A stretch of DNA of 33,858 nucleotides, taken from positions 1 through 33,858 of the forward strand of contig CANIZL010000076.1 in assembly GCA_947471985.1 (NCBI GenBank), written 5' to 3'. Below the pieces are notes generated by a model that searched no databases, was not told where the DNA came from, and saw only the letters and a program-made list of their open reading frames with translations. Below, piece after piece: positions 1 through 8,400 of the stretch. Every line of letters starts with the position of its first letter. Within the stretch, counting starts at the first letter, position 1. The DNA is from Verrucomicrobiota bacterium (GTDB taxonomy: Bacteria; Verrucomicrobiota; Verrucomicrobiia; Limisphaerales; UBA9464). Made by a program: the position numbers and the translations under genes.

Positions 1-128
1 AGAAACTTCCGGCAATCGTGCAATTGACCGCCCAGTTTATCCGGGCGCTGCGCAACGGAATTATCCGCGCTCTGCGCTGGACGGCCGCCCTGAGCCACTT
101 CCGCATTGCAATGAAAGCTTACCTGTGA
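1..128 (+). CDS. C-terminal end of an unidentified protein (5' truncated)
   Basis: An open frame enters from the left edge (codons start at base 3) and ends at TGA 126-128, giving about 41 residues. The residues are a mix of hydrophobic and arginine-rich stretches, such as FIRALRNGIIRALRW, ending in AMKAYL. This looks like the amphipathic tail of a larger, possibly membrane-associated protein, but I cannot assign a family. The opposite strand is also open here, so the strand choice is an inference from the natural-looking amino acid composition. The stop lies only two bases from the end of the catalase remnant on the other strand, which suggests a rearrangement junction close by. Confidence 0.4.
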   Translation, partial: KLPAIVQLTAQFIRALRNGIIRALRWTAALSHFRIAMKAYL

Positions 129-130
129 AA

Positions 131-298
131 CTAGACAGACACCGTTGGAGCCAGCTTCTCGTTGAGCCACCAATCCTGCATCAAGACCGGCCCGCGCGGA
201 CCGGCGGTCAACGAGTTCTGATTGTCGCCCACCGGGGCCCCGGATGCGGAGGTCAGTTGCGGTGCGGGAGAACCGTCGTGGGAGGTCGGCTTGGACAT
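131..298 (-). pseudogene. Catalase N-terminal fragment (truncated katE-like)
   Basis: Reading the minus strand from ATG at 298 gives 55 residues ending at TAG (133-131). The segment [20 protein letters not shown], followed by [11 protein letters not shown], matches the conserved N-terminus of monofunctional haem catalases. In the family this is normally followed by HFDRERIPERVVHAKG, which leads to the catalytic histidine. Here the homology stops right after EKLA and is replaced by PTVSV and a stop. More than 400 residues are missing, including the haem pocket and the active-site His and Asn, so no catalase can be made. The ATG and upstream region look intact, so a short peptide could still be expressed. 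This is a deletion or rearrangement remnant. Confidence 0.8.
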
Positions 299-482
299 GG
301 TAAAAGCGGTCGGAGCTCCTCACTTTGCCGGCTGCGCGGGATGGCAGGCAAATCTTTGGCCCGGCCGGCCGAAGATGGCGCCCCGGGCGGCCCGGCCGAA
401 CACCTGGCCAGCGAAAAAGGCAGAACGACACTTGAGCCGACCCGGTTTTCGGGCCTTAATTGCCAAAATCATTTACGCGTCC

Positions 483-1778
483 ATGCCACTTTCGCGCTCC
501 ACATCCTTCGCCCACAACACGCTCAGCATCATCATGGGAGGCGGCCAGGGCACGCGCCTGTTCCCGCTGACCAGTGAACGCTCCAAGCCCGCGGTTCCGC
601 TCGCCGGCAAATACCGGCTGGTCGACATTCCCATCTCCAACTGCCTGAACAGCGGTCTGAACAAAATCTTCCTGCTCACCCAGTTCAATAGCGCGTCGCT
701 GCATCGCCACATCAGTCAGAGCTTCAAGTTCGATCACTTTTCCAACGGGTTCGTCGAGATCCTCGCCGCCGAGCAGACTTTTGCCAGCACCAGCTGGTAC
801 CAGGGGACGGCCGACGCGGTCCGGAAGAACCTGATGCATTTCAAGAACTCCAACTTCGACTACGCGCTGATCCTGTCCGGGGATCAGTTGTATGCGATGG
901 ACTTCCGCGAAGTGCTGCAAACGCACATTGAAAACTCCGCCGATTTGACGATCGCCACCATCCCGGTGCCGAAATCGGAGGCCACGGCCTTGGGGCTGAT
1001 GCAGGTCAACCGCGAACGCCGCATCACCCGTTTCGCCGAAAAGCCCAAGGATCCGGCCCTGTTGGAATCCTTCCAGATCCCCCGGTCCAGCTACCCCGAA
1101 TTTGGGATCACCCGCGACGAGGATCTCTACCTGGCCTCGATGGGGATTTACGTCTTCACGCGCGAGGTGTTGTTCGATCTGCTGGACAACAACCTCACCG
1201 ACTTCGGCAAACACATCATTCCCGGAGCGATCGATTCGCGGCGCGTCTTCTCCTACATCTACCAGGGATACTGGGAGGACATCGGTACGATCCGCAGCTT
1301 CTTCGAAGCCAATCTGGATCAGGCGGCCGAACATCCGCGCTTCAGTTTTTTCCAGCCGCCGGTATTCACCCGGCCGCGCTTTTTACCGGCGTCCAAGATC
1401 AACTCCGCCGCCATCGACCACGCGATCATCGCCGACGGCTGCATCCTCAACCACTGCCGCGTCCAGCATTCCGTCATCGGCGTGCGAGCCACCTTGGGCG
1501 AAGGTTCCCTGGTCAATCGGGTAGTCATGATGGGATCGGACTACTTTGACACCACGGAACGGTGCAATCGCCCCGAAAACCGCGGCATACCGCTGGGCGT
1601 CGGTCGCAATACCCGCATCGACAATGCCATCATCGACAAAAATGCGCGCATCGGCGAGAACTGCATCCTGAGTCCGGCTGGTAAGGCGGAGAATGTCGAT
1701 CACCCGCTGTATTACGTCCGCGACGGGATCCTGGTGATTCCCAAGCACGCGGTCATCCCTCACGGCACCGTCATTTGA
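483..1778 (+). CDS. glgC: Glucose-1-phosphate adenylyltransferase
   Basis: This enzyme makes ADP-glucose from glucose-1-phosphate and ATP, the committed step of bacterial glycogen synthesis, in the cytoplasm. The 431-residue product has the nucleotidyltransferase signature MGGGQGTRLFPLT near the N-terminus, then RSKPAVPLAGKYRLVDIPIS and NCLNSG. SWYQGTADAVRKN, the LSGDQLY motif and FAEKP follow, and the C-terminal half is a left-handed beta-helix with hexad-like repeats. The length fits the family (420-430 residues). The frame is open upstream to 222, but homology begins just after the ATG at 483 and the upstream part is low-complexity, so I chose 483. No clear Shine-Dalgarno site is visible. 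The stop overlaps the next gene's start. Confidence 0.95.
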   Translation: MPLSRSTSFAHNTLSIIMGGGQGTRLFPLTSERSKPAVPLAGKYRLVDIPISNCLNSGLNKIFLLTQFNSASLHRHISQSFKFDHFSNGFVEILAAEQTFASTSWYQGTADAVRKNLMHFKNSNFDYALILSGDQLYAMDFREVLQTHIENSADLTIATIPVPKSEATALGLMQVNRERRITRFAEKPKDPALLESFQIPRSSYPEFGITRDEDLYLASMGIYVFTREVLFDLLDNNLTDFGKHIIPGAIDSRRVFSYIYQGYWEDIGTIRSFFEANLDQAAEHPRFSFFQPPVFTRPRFLPASKINSAAIDHAIIADGCILNHCRVQHSVIGVRATLGEGSLVNRVVMMGSDYFDTTERCNRPENRGIPLGVGRNTRIDNAIIDKNARIGENCILSPAGKAENVDHPLYYVRDGILVIPKHAVIPHGTVI

Positions 1779-2884
1779 AGCTGTCTTCCCTGTTTACCGC
1801 ACGGCAAAGCCTCCGTACGCCCGGGGTTTTGGCCATCCTGGCCGGTTGGATCCAACTGCTGGCTGCGGCGGGCTCCCCGGAGCTGCTCCGCGAGTTTGTC
1901 TATGATCAATCGGCACCGACGCCGGAGTGCCACGCGTCCACCCTGTGCGAAATCCCGGGAGGCATTGCGGCGGCGTGGTTTGGGGGCACTCGCGAAAAGG
2001 CGCCGGATGTCGGCATCTGGTTCAGTCGCCGCGAAGATGCCGGCAACAGCGGGCGTTGGAGCGCCCCGGTCGAACTCTTTAATGGCGTGGGCGCGGGGAC
2101 CAACGGCACCCGCCTGCCTTGCTGGAATCCTGTGCTGTTTCAGAACAAGGGCGATCAGTTGACGCTTTATTACAAAGTCGGCCCCAGCCCGGATACCTGG
2201 TGGGGCCTGCTGTCGACCAGCGCCGATGGCGGCCGCACCTGGACCCCGCCACAACGCCTGCCCGGCCAACACCTCGGGCCGATCAAAAACAAGCCGGTTC
2301 GCACGAGTGACTCCTTTCTGGTGTTGCCATCCAGTACGGAAAACCACGGCTGGCAGGTGCTCTTTGAACGCCACGCGCCCTTGGACGGGCGTTGGAGCTA
2401 TGGAGAGCCCGTCCCCGATCCGGCGAATCTCCAGGGAATCCAACCGACCGTTCTCCAACTCTCCGGCGGCCGACTTGCCGCCCTGGGTCGAACCCGCCGG
2501 GCGGGCGTCCTGTTCCGGACCGTCTCGAGCGACCAAGGTGTCACCTGGTCACCGTTGGCCGCCACGGACCTCCCCAATCCGAATTCCGGTGTCGACGCAG
2601 TGACCCTGGCCGATGGTCGACACCTGCTCGTTTACAATCATACCAAGGCCGGGCGCACGCCCCTGAATGTGGCCCTCAGCTCCGACGACGCGACCACGTG
2701 GTCGGCGGTCCATACCCTGGAAAGCGAGCCGGGGGAGTACAGCTATCCGGCGGTGATCCAAACGTCCGATGGACGGATTCACATCACGTACACGTGGCAT
2801 CGCACGCGCGTGCGCCATGTGGTTTTGGAGTCCGGAAAGTTCCAACCCCGCCGGATCGTGGGCGGAATTTGGCCGGCGCCCTGA
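1775..2884 (+). CDS. Exported sialidase-like beta-propeller protein (BNR/COG4692 type)
   Basis: The 369-residue product has a hydrophobic N-terminal segment (about residues 15-32) that could be a signal peptide or anchor. It is followed by a propeller with three Asp-box motifs of the S-x-D-x-G-x-T-W type: STSADGGRTW (about residue 147), SSDQGVTW (about 251) and the degenerate SSDDATTW (about 302). The segment AAWFGGTREKAPDVGIW is typical of the predicted-neuraminidase family COG4692. The substrate is unknown; family members are often labelled exo-alpha-sialidase without biochemical proof. The start is a TTG sharing bases with the glgC stop (TTGA, 1775-1778), implying translational coupling. 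Another ATG-start frame is not available near the signal segment. Confidence 0.8.
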   Translation: MKLSSLFTARQSLRTPGVLAILAGWIQLLAAAGSPELLREFVYDQSAPTPECHASTLCEIPGGIAAAWFGGTREKAPDVGIWFSRREDAGNSGRWSAPVELFNGVGAGTNGTRLPCWNPVLFQNKGDQLTLYYKVGPSPDTWWGLLSTSADGGRTWTPPQRLPGQHLGPIKNKPVRTSDSFLVLPSSTENHGWQVLFERHAPLDGRWSYGEPVPDPANLQGIQPTVLQLSGGRLAALGRTRRAGVLFRTVSSDQGVTWSPLAATDLPNPNSGVDAVTLADGRHLLVYNHTKAGRTPLNVALSSDDATTWSAVHTLESEPGEYSYPAVIQTSDGRIHITYTWHRTRVRHVVLESGKFQPRRIVGGIWPAP

Positions 2885-2914
2885 TTCAAGTTCAAGGCGT
2901 TCCGCCCCCGGCGT

Positions 2915-4003
2915 TTAAGGGGCCGGATCCGGCGCCGGCGCTGGGACAGGCTTCAATTCCAGTTTCGGGGCCTCAATGGGCGGGCGATCATCGGGCGCGA
3001 CATCCAGCCCGCTCTCCCGTTGCACGAGATTACGTTCCAAACGTCGCTTCAACTCCGCATGCTCCTGCAGGGTGACCCGCGCCAGGTTCGCCCGAGCTTC
3101 TTCCCAGCGACCTGACTTGATCTGCCAGCGGGCAAAATGGAGAAAAATTCCATCGCGATCCGTCTCGTTGTTGGCGACGACCAACGCTTCGTCCCACGCC
3201 TTTAAAGCCCGCACCGCGAGCCGCTCCTCGGCCTGCTTCTTCCCCTCCGGAGTGTCCGCCGGCTCCGGCTTCACCCCGTAGAACGTTTGGGCGTACTCGA
3301 AGGCGTAACGAAAATTATTCGGGGCTAATCGGCGGCACTCCCGATAATGGTCCAGTGCACGCTCGAACACCGCTGTCTCGTTACAGTGGTAGTAATCCAT
3401 GGCGTCCGCCCGATACAGAAAGACCACCGTCCCGAAATTGTAATGGTAGAGGGGTTCAAACGGCCGTAGCGCCAGCGCTTGTTCGTACGCATGAAAGGCA
3501 TTGGTGATGGGCCCGACATGAGCGAAGTGGCCCGCGTAGTTGTTCCACACCACCGGATTCCGGGGATCCAGTTTCAAGGCAATCCCCAGTTGCTCCAGCA
3601 CCTCGGAATCCTCGCCATGGGTGCTTAGATGATCCCCGTAGGCCAGTCGTGCGCGAACATGATCCGGGTGCCGTTTGAGAAACACCTCATATCGGTCGCG
3701 GGTCCGATTGATGATCTGGAGCAGCGCCTTTCGCTTGGCTTCACGGAGCGTGGCCCGCGTTTCCGCCCGAGCCAGATCCGGTGGAGTAGTCTCCAGGAGC
3801 ACGCGCTCCATCTCGGCCTCGCCGGCATCATCAACCTTCAGAACATCCTGAAATTCAATCTCCACGGGATCAGCCGGATCCACCATCGGTTCACCCATCA
3901 GCACCGAAAGGGGCGCCACGCGCTCCGTGAAGTAATGGGACACGGCCGCCGGCTGATTTGTCGCCAGCAGCAGACTCAACGCACCCACCAAAATATCACT
4001 CAT
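2915..4003 (-). CDS. Tetratricopeptide-repeat protein of unknown function
   Basis: The 362-residue protein starts with a short hydrophobic segment (ILVGALSLLLATNQ) that could be a signal peptide. A charged region follows. From about residue 110 come helical repeats of TPR type: a run of R-x-x-Y-x-x-F-L-K-R-x-P, then EQLGIALKLDPRNPVVW, HAYEQALALRPFEPLYHY and ALDHYRECRRLAPNNF. The C-terminus is a proline/alanine-rich tail. TPR domains hold protein complexes together; no catalytic domain is visible. It converges with the sialidase-like gene (30-base gap) and diverges from the dUTPase gene, so it is probably a single-gene unit. Confidence 0.8.
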   Translation of the reverse strand: MSDILVGALSLLLATNQPAAVSHYFTERVAPLSVLMGEPMVDPADPVEIEFQDVLKVDDAGEAEMERVLLETTPPDLARAETRATLREAKRKALLQIINRTRDRYEVFLKRHPDHVRARLAYGDHLSTHGEDSEVLEQLGIALKLDPRNPVVWNNYAGHFAHVGPITNAFHAYEQALALRPFEPLYHYNFGTVVFLYRADAMDYYHCNETAVFERALDHYRECRRLAPNNFRYAFEYAQTFYGVKPEPADTPEGKKQAEERLAVRALKAWDEALVVANNETDRDGIFLHFARWQIKSGRWEEARANLARVTLQEHAELKRRLERNLVQRESGLDVAPDDRPPIEAPKLELKPVPAPAPDPAP

Positions 4004-4153
4004 GCCTTACCGTAAGATCGCACAGATCATCGCCGAGCGAAATACCGAATTCCGCCGCCACTCCGACCCACCGCCATCGGCGGATCAACGGCGAGTGCGC
4101 CGGTGTGCCAACTGGGACTGGCGGACCGAGCGACGACCGAGCATCGTTGCCCC

Positions 4154-4540
4154 ATGGCCACCGAGTCGCACGATCAACTGCGGGAACTGTTCCGCATGCA
4201 ACAAGCCCTGAACGCCCGCATCGGCGTTGTTACGGAGGGCATGTCCGAGGCGGATCAAACCAAGTGGGTCCTGAACTACTCCCGCGCCCTGTCGCAGGAA
4301 CTCGCCGAACTCACGGACAGCGTCCCCTGGAAATGGTGGGCCAAGTACCAGAAGTTCGATCTGCAGAACGCGCGGGTGGAAGTGGTCGACATGCTCCACT
4401 TCCTCATCAGTCTGGCCCAGGTGCTGGGGATGAGCGCCGACGACGTCTTTGCCGCCTACCTGAAGAAGAACCAAGTCAATCTGCAGCGGCAGGACAGCGG
4501 CTACACGCTGAAGGACGCCGACGATTCCCGGCACATTTAA
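4154..4540 (+). CDS. Dimeric-type dUTPase (all-alpha NTP pyrophosphatase)
   Basis: This 128-residue all-helical protein matches the dUTPase_2 (MazG-like, dimeric dUTPase) family, which hydrolyses dUTP to dUMP and keeps uracil out of DNA. Diagnostic segments in order are SQELAEL (metal-binding acidic helix), WKWWAKY, VEVVDMLHFLISL (second acidic helix with the ExxD pair), YLKKNQVNLQRQDSGY and the terminal DADDSR. A longer frame from 4103 exists, but the family normally starts close to DQLRELFRMQQALN, so ATG 4154 is preferred. The gap 4541-4713 before moaD has no recognisable gene or riboswitch. Cotranscription with moaDE is possible but not shown. Confidence 0.88.
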   Translation: MATESHDQLRELFRMQQALNARIGVVTEGMSEADQTKWVLNYSRALSQELAELTDSVPWKWWAKYQKFDLQNARVEVVDMLHFLISLAQVLGMSADDVFAAYLKKNQVNLQRQDSGYTLKDADDSRHI

Positions 4541-4713
4541 TCCGCCACCGCAATTTCACGCCCCCCGCAAACAAGGTAGCCAGTTTATGGATCGGCCCCA
4601 CTGTTCGTCAGCGATGCCCGCAGGTTACGGGGACCAACCGATGCTGACCGTGGCGCCAAAGGTTCGGGCGTCGTAGACGCTCGTAAAAGCCGACTGCACA
4701 ACAGATCCAAGCC

Positions 4714-4959
4714 ATGCAAATCAACGTCCACTTTTGGTCGTATTTCGCGGACATCGCCGGGACGCGGGATCTGGCGCTCCAACTCCCCGAAGCCACCACG
4801 GTTGGCGAGGCCATGGCGTTGATTTACCAACGCTTTCCCACACTGGAAACTGCGCGAAAAAGCACCCTGATCGCGGTGGGGGTGGACTACGCCAGCGCCG
4901 ACCAGGCGCTCAAAGACGGGGAAGAACTATCATTGTTCCCCCCCGTGCAAGGAGGCTGA
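4714..4959 (+). CDS. moaD: Molybdopterin synthase sulfur carrier subunit MoaD
   Basis: This 81-residue ubiquitin-fold protein carries the thiocarboxylate sulfur used by MoaE to convert cyclic pyranopterin monophosphate to molybdopterin. The C-terminus is the required double glycine (SLFPPVQGG), and LPEATTVGEAMALI and DGEELSLFPPV are typical of the family. The length is normal. It is followed directly by moaE, with two bases between the moaD stop and the moaE ATG. The moaE ribosome-binding site lies inside the moaD 3' end, so the two subunits are coupled. The genes for the earlier pathway steps (moaA, moaC) are not in the window. Confidence 0.95.
   Translation: MQINVHFWSYFADIAGTRDLALQLPEATTVGEAMALIYQRFPTLETARKSTLIAVGVDYASADQALKDGEELSLFPPVQGG
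4949..4955 (+). promoter_or_regulatory. Strong Shine-Dalgarno site of moaE
   Basis: AAGGAGG sits six bases before ATG 4962 and overlaps the last codons of moaD. It fixes the moaE start, although the frame is open upstream to 4734. It is one of the few textbook ribosome-binding sites in this window. Confidence 0.85.
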
Positions 4960-4961
4960 CC

Positions 4962-5354
4962 ATGTTGACCGAACTCATTCTAACCCCGGACCCGATCGTC
5001 ATCCCTGCGTCCCCGGCCGAGGCTTTGGACCGGGCGGGCAGTGGCGCCATCATCACCTTTCTGGGGGTGGTTCGGGGCCAGGAAAATGGGGAGCCGATCT
5101 CCGGACTCGAATACACGGCCTTTGAAGCCATGGCTCGACATCAGTTTGAGCTGCTTTTCCACAGCGCCGGCGAGCGGTGGCCCATAACCGCCATTCGCCT
5201 GATCCATCGCCTTGGCTGGGTGCCCGCGGGAGAACCCTCGCTTTGGGTGGAGGTCGCCAGCCCCCACCGCGGCGAAGCCTTCGCAGCCTGCCAGTGGGTA
5301 ATTGATGAAATGAAACGGGTTGTACCGATCTGGAAGAAGGTCCGGACCGCCTAA
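4962..5354 (+). CDS. moaE: Molybdopterin synthase catalytic subunit MoaE
   Basis: The large subunit of molybdopterin synthase inserts two dithiolene sulfurs, delivered by MoaD, into the pterin precursor. The 130-residue product shows the family landmarks VRGQENGEPISGLEY, HRLGWVPAGEPSLWVEVAS, HRGEAFAACQWVIDEMK and the lysine-containing end VVPIWKK. The conserved lysines of the active site are present. It is slightly shorter than E. coli MoaE (about 150 residues), losing part of the C-terminal tail. The start is set by the AAGGAGG site at 4949-4955. A bidirectional-looking terminator follows 45 bases downstream. Confidence 0.95.
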   Translation: MLTELILTPDPIVIPASPAEALDRAGSGAIITFLGVVRGQENGEPISGLEYTAFEAMARHQFELLFHSAGERWPITAIRLIHRLGWVPAGEPSLWVEVASPHRGEAFAACQWVIDEMKRVVPIWKKVRTA

Positions 5355-5398
5355 TAAACGAAAAGGTCGCCCGCCTTGCGACGAGCGACCCCGGAAAC

Positions 5399-5428
5399 AA
5401 CGCCTTGGGCCATTGCCCAAGGCGTTTT
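5399..5428. terminator. Intrinsic terminator between convergent moaE and surface-protein gene
   Basis: A perfect 12-bp stem (AACGCCTTGGGC at 5399-5410 with its complement at 5415-5426) closes a CATT loop and is followed by a T run (5425-5428) on the plus strand. It serves moaE directly. Lying only nine bases past the stop of the minus-strand surface gene, it may also stop that transcript, though its minus-strand T tract is poor (GTTGTTT). A second small stem (GGTCGC/GCGACC) lies at 5365-5390. Confidence 0.85.
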
Positions 5429-5436
5429 CGTTGTGA

Positions 5437-8400
5437 TTACTGGGGAGGAATGGTCACCAGGCAGATGGTCGTCGGAGTACCGGTATGGCACTTGGTGGTG
5501 CAGGTACTCTTGGGACAGGAGGTGGTCGTCGTTTGGCATCCACCCAGATACTTGACGGCATCTTGTAGATCCTTCGACGGCGACGAAGTGCTGCAGGCCA
5601 TATTCAAGATCTCCAGAACCGTCTTGCCTCCGCAGGAACCCGTCCCATAAACGCCGAGGGCGAAGGCCGGGTGGTTGGCAACGTTCAACTCCGCCGACAT
5701 CAAGCACCGGTGGTACTCGTCGTTGGTGTTGTTCAAGAGCGACATCACTTGGGTCACCGTCTTGGTGCTGCAATGCGGCGTTTTCGTGATGATACCTTGC
5801 AGCTGGGTGGTGGTGTAGTGGCTGCTGCAACCCGCCCACTCGGTAGGCGTCGTGATCAGGTCGCACGCCGGAGTGGAAGTGGTACCGCCCGGAGTACCGG
5901 GCCGGCAATCCGTCAAATCCAGGGCCAAAGCGCCAGATCCACTGGTCGCCAGAGTGGCACCGCAGGCTTGCACATTCCGGGTGTAGGTGAAGGTCCCACT
6001 GGCACCCCAATTGAGATTCTTGCCATTCGCTCCCACACCCAACTGGAAGCTCGGTCCGGAGCTGGTGACGGTCAGTACCGCCCCCTGATACCCGCCGAAT
6101 CCGGTCATCGTTCCGGAGAACGAGGTGTAATAACTCCAGGTCGCCGGGTTGATGGTCCCGCCATTCTGGATGTACTTGGACGGGCTCAATCCCAACACCG
6201 GGCTACCCGCGGGGCTCGTGGGCACCGTGGTGGTATACCCGCTCAGGTTGAGCGTCACCATAAACCCGTTGTCCCGGTTGGCGCGGCTGCGAATGTAACC
6301 AGTGATCTTGGCCAGGCCGCCGGCCAGTTCCGAAAATTGGCCCGAAACCGGATCAAAGATGAAGTCGGTGCCAATGCCCGTCAGCGAGAACGCCCAGCCG
6401 GCTTCTGTCACTGAGGACATATTGGAAACCAGGCACGCCTCTCCGCAATTGCCTTCACCACCGGCACCCAGATAGAGGACCGTGTTCAAGAGTGCCGTCG
6501 GAGCAGAAGCCGCCGCAGTGTTGTAGGCAATAGTTAGAACCTGCAGCACCGTCTTGCCAGCATAGGCACCGGACGCCGTATAGGTTCCAGCCCCAAAGCT
6601 CGGATTGAGCGCGACATTCAGTTCCGCCGCCATCAAATGCCGGTTGTATTGATTCGCATTGTTGTTCAAGATCGCTTCCACTTGCGCAACCGTCTTGGTC
6701 TTGTAGTGGGGCGTATTGGCGATGATTGACTGGAATTTAGTCTGGGTATAGTGATTCTTCCAGTTCTTCCAATATCCGGGACTGGAGATGAATCCACACA
6801 GCGGCGCCCCGACCGTAAAGGCAGCTTCGTCGACGCAGAGGTCGGCGTAGTTCTGCACCAAGCCGGCATCAATGGTCAGCTTCTGTTCACCCGTCAGGAC
6901 CGTGAACGCAGTGGACACGCCCGAGGTGGTTTCGATATCGCTATCGATCGCATCACTGGCGTTTGCGTTGGCATCCCGGGCGGTGAACCCGAAATTGGTC
7001 GGCGCCGTCACGCGGATACGGTATGTACCCGCGTTGACGTTGCGGAAGGCATACTTGCCGCTGGCGTCGGTGTTGGTGGAGGTCAGGACCGTGGTTCCCG
7101 CGGAACCGGAGAGCAACTCGACGAGCACGCCCTCTTTGCCCACTTCACCCGTGTCCTGCAATCCGTTGCCGTTGGCATCCAGCCAGACAAAGTCACCCAC
7201 CGAGGCCAACAGAGGCAGCGAGGGTTCCTGATAGTAGCCGAAATCCACGTCGGAGCGGGTCTGGTTCGCCGCCACCGTCACCGTCGCCCGATTGGGCGAA
7301 ACAAACGGTCCATGGCCGTCATCCACGTCGTAGGACGGAGTGCCAGGCACACCCGAAACCACCACCGTGTACGTTCCCGCTTCCAAGCCCGTGAACAGGT
7401 ATTGTCCACTCGATCCGGTGGTCGTGGTCTGCAGCACAGTGCCGTTCTGCTGGAGTTGCACCTGCGCCGCGGGCAAGCCCGGTTCGCCAGTGTCCCGGAC
7501 ACCGTTGTTGTTGATATCGTTCCAAACCAAGTCGCCAATAGCGGAGTTAAGAACGGGCTGACGTGCGGCGTAGCCGAAGTCGAACGACCGGTTGTCTTCG
7601 CCGGGGTTCAAGAGACTGCTCGCCTGGTTGGGCGTGTTGAACCCGCTCAAACGGAAGCCGTCATCGAGGTCATAGGTCGGATCCACCGTCAAACCGCTCG
7701 GTAGTTGCACCACCACCGTATAGTTGGCCGCCGGCAGGTTATCGATCAGATACTGACCATTCACGTCCGTCGTAGTGGTATAGGTACCCGCCGTCAGGGA
7801 CGTGGCAGTGATCAGGGCGCCGGAGATACCGACCTCCGCGGCACCATCCTGAACACCATTGCGATTGACGTCGAGCCAGACCGTGTCGCCGATCGAGCCC
7901 AGCGGCTGATAGCCGAAGTCCAAAGTGTAACGAACCTCACCCGCCGCCAGCGTAAACACCGCCGTATGGGGCGTGGTCACCGCACCGCTCTGATTGTCGA
8001 AATCCCAGGTGGGGATGTGCCGCGTGGGCGGATTGAGCACCGTCAACCGGTACGTTCCGGGAAGGAGATTGGTGAAGGTATAGAAACCATTGGCATCCGT
8101 CGTCCGGGTGTCCACCGAGGACTCAACCCCGTTGACGATCTGGGACAGCGCCACCGTCCGGCCGACAATACCGGTTTCACCGGAGTCCTGCGCGCCATTG
8201 CCATTATAATCCAACCAAACACGATCGCCAACCGAGGCCAGCTTCTGGAAGCCGAAGTCAACATCGGTACGGGTCTGACCCGCGGCCAATTCAACGACCG
8301 TCGACAGAACTGTGGTAAAGCCGGTCAACCGGGCGCCATCATCCAAATCATACGTCTGACGATAGCCGGGAGGCGGCGTAACACTGACCACGTAAGTGCC

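Noticed and set aside
456-1334. 292-codon minus-strand frame opposite glgC
   Set aside because: Mirror frame of a high-GC gene; its translation has no known motif, while the plus strand is clear GlgC.
4002-4211. 69-codon plus-strand frame starting MPYRKIAQII
   Set aside because: Overlaps the dUTPase in another frame and turns into Arg/Pro-rich sequence; its start also overlaps the TPR gene start. No family recognised.
4541-4713. Possible molybdenum-cofactor riboswitch before moaD
   Set aside because: I found no arrangement of stems matching the Moco RNA motif, only weak short stems.
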